Shown: piece by piece, positions 63,201 through 64,000 of the stretch
Layout: each line of letters starts with the position of its first letter
How positions within the stretch are numbered: the first letter of the stretch is position 1
From: Artemisia argyi
Taxonomy: Eukaryota > Streptophyta > Magnoliopsida > Asterales > Asteraceae
Direction of reading: 5' to 3'
NCBI GenBank assembly: GCA_030686995.1
Contig: CM060691.1
Coordinates: forward strand, 90,641,055 to 90,705,054
Length of the DNA stretch: 64,000 nt
Notes under the pieces: model-generated
Database searches by the model: none
What the model was told of the DNA's origin: nothing
What the model saw: the letters and a program-made list of their open reading frames with translations, nothing else
Program-made: the position numbers and the translations under genes

Positions 63201-63463
63201 AGCATGAAACGGGCGAAATTATCAAAACTTATCTATTTTCCTTAAATAATGGTGTAAAATAAAGATGTTTAATTCAGTTTAAAACATCAAGACTTCTAGT
63301 ATTATAATACTCTGATGTGACCTTTTGTATTTGAATCTATAATAATGAAACTATGTTTTCAAAACGTCTCTTACGAGCCGTTTTATATCATTATGACTTC
63401 GATCCTCACCGTAACACCCTAATTACTATTCCGCTGCCACATCACGAATTAGGGGGTGTTACA
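60216..63463 (+). repeat. 5' LTR of a third gypsy element
   Basis: The right end GGGGGTGTTACA at 63463 is certain from the primer site that follows. The left end at 60216 (TGTTACCG, then ATTTCAG.AAAA.TTGAAATTT, which resembles the LTR start at 3471) is a proposal giving 3.25 kb, close to the other two gypsy LTRs here. A block at 62650-62700 (GGTGAGTCATAGCC and GGGGGATACATG) is shared with the LTRs at 430 and 11164. Confidence 0.6.
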
Positions 63464-63466
63464 GAT

Positions 63467-63478
63467 TGGTATTAGAGA
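63467..63478 (+). promoter_or_regulatory. Primer binding site of third gypsy element
   Basis: TGGTATTAGAGA lies three bases after the LTR end, a variant of the initiator-Met tRNA site. Confidence 0.8.
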
Positions 63479-63710
63479 CATAGTTATAGAGAACCAAATG
63501 TTTTCAAACATTGAACTATAACCACACTTTCAAATAAAGTAAATTTACACCATACTATTTTTCGCCCGCCGTGCCTGTTTGCTACCATACTCAGTAAGTT
63601 AATTATTAAGTTTACGATACTTTAATCTTGGTATATTAGAATTTTACATTCTTTGACGATAATAAATTCTTATTTTCACTATCTACGAATTATTACAGTA
63701 TTATGTCGAT

Positions 63711-64000
63711 ATGAGTATATCAGACGCAAATTCTGAGATTTCAGTCGATTCTGTTACGTCGCCTATTTTTCGTCCTACCCTAGTACCTGACGCTGTTTCC
63801 CATGAGACAGAACCATTCGAACAAGATGAAGTTGTAGCAACGCCTGAAAATCCCTATGTGTTGGCTTTACCAACACATATGCCATTACCGCATCATGAAT
63901 TTGATTCATATGCACCCGTCTATATTCCTCCAATTGATGATGCCTATATGGAGAGCCAGCAGTTCCTACTTGCAGATGATATATCCCCGATACACCATCA
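63711..64000 (+). CDS. Gypsy gag-like polyprotein, N-terminus (runs off the window)
   Basis: An ATG at 63711, about 230 bases after the primer site, opens a frame that stays free of stops for 96 codons to the window end. It begins MSISDANSEISVDSV, is rich in Pro, Asp and Glu and has no signal peptide. An upstream ATG at 63703 ends after three codons. Position and acidic, proline-rich start fit the gag of Tekay/Del-type gypsy elements, but no diagnostic motif lies within the window. Whether this copy is intact cannot be judged. Confidence 0.65.
   Translation, partial: MSISDANSEISVDSVTSPIFRPTLVPDAVSHETEPFEQDEVVATPENPYVLALPTHMPLPHHEFDSYAPVYIPPIDDAYMESQQFLLADDISPIHH

Overview
This window is nuclear DNA of a flowering plant. 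It is AT-rich and intron-bearing, with one host gene for an organellar mTERF protein and dense Ty1/copia, Ty3/gypsy, LINE, hAT and Mutator-type repeats. The element types would suit an asterid such as a composite, but that is inference. Almost everything outside 33.6-37.0 kb is transposon-derived.

Layout. 0-12 kb: a Ty3/gypsy element with its 5' LTR cut off on the left (364-1368), a decayed internal region, and a 3' LTR split by a complete Ty1/copia element with exact TSDs (4631-9716, minus strand). 12-17 kb: two copies of a degenerate minus-strand coding module; one is interrupted by a 2.2-kb array of TCCGATCGA-like motifs. An LTR-like promoter fragment follows. 17-21.8 kb: no recognisable gene. 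21.8-24.6 kb: a 5'-truncated LINE whose 5' end is fused to a tRNA-Ala fragment, flanked by a 17-bp TSD. 25.2-26.0 kb: a non-autonomous hAT element. 27.2-28.8 kb: a 1.6-kb foldback element with 9-bp TSD. 29.8-31.7 kb: a Pack-MULE carrying a fused PPR/ARIADNE pseudogene. 31.8-32.9 kb: a pseudogene of a Harbinger-associated SANT/NAM-like protein.

33.6-37.0 kb: a complete four-exon, minus-strand MTERF5-like gene, predicted to act in plastids, whose exon phases all agree. It is followed by a SINE-like retroposon, decayed copia-like sequence, a papain-like protease fragment and another foldback MITE (42.1-42.4 kb). 43-47.5 kb: a patchwork of gypsy pol/LTR fragments, a small hAT element and an LTR-like block with repeated TGACGGCGTCA palindromes. 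48.0-57.1 kb: a complete 9.06-kb gypsy-type element with 3.1-kb LTRs, exact CAAAC TSDs and no coding capacity. It seems to split the upstream part of a decayed hAT transposase gene (57.4-60.0 kb). The window ends in a third gypsy element: LTR, primer binding site and the first 96 codons of its gag-like frame.

Only MTERF5 looks like a working host gene. The rest is a nested record of insertions. The most distinctive objects are the LINE-tRNA chimera, the two-gene Pack-MULE, the mirror-symmetric foldback element and the motif array at 13.4-15.6 kb.
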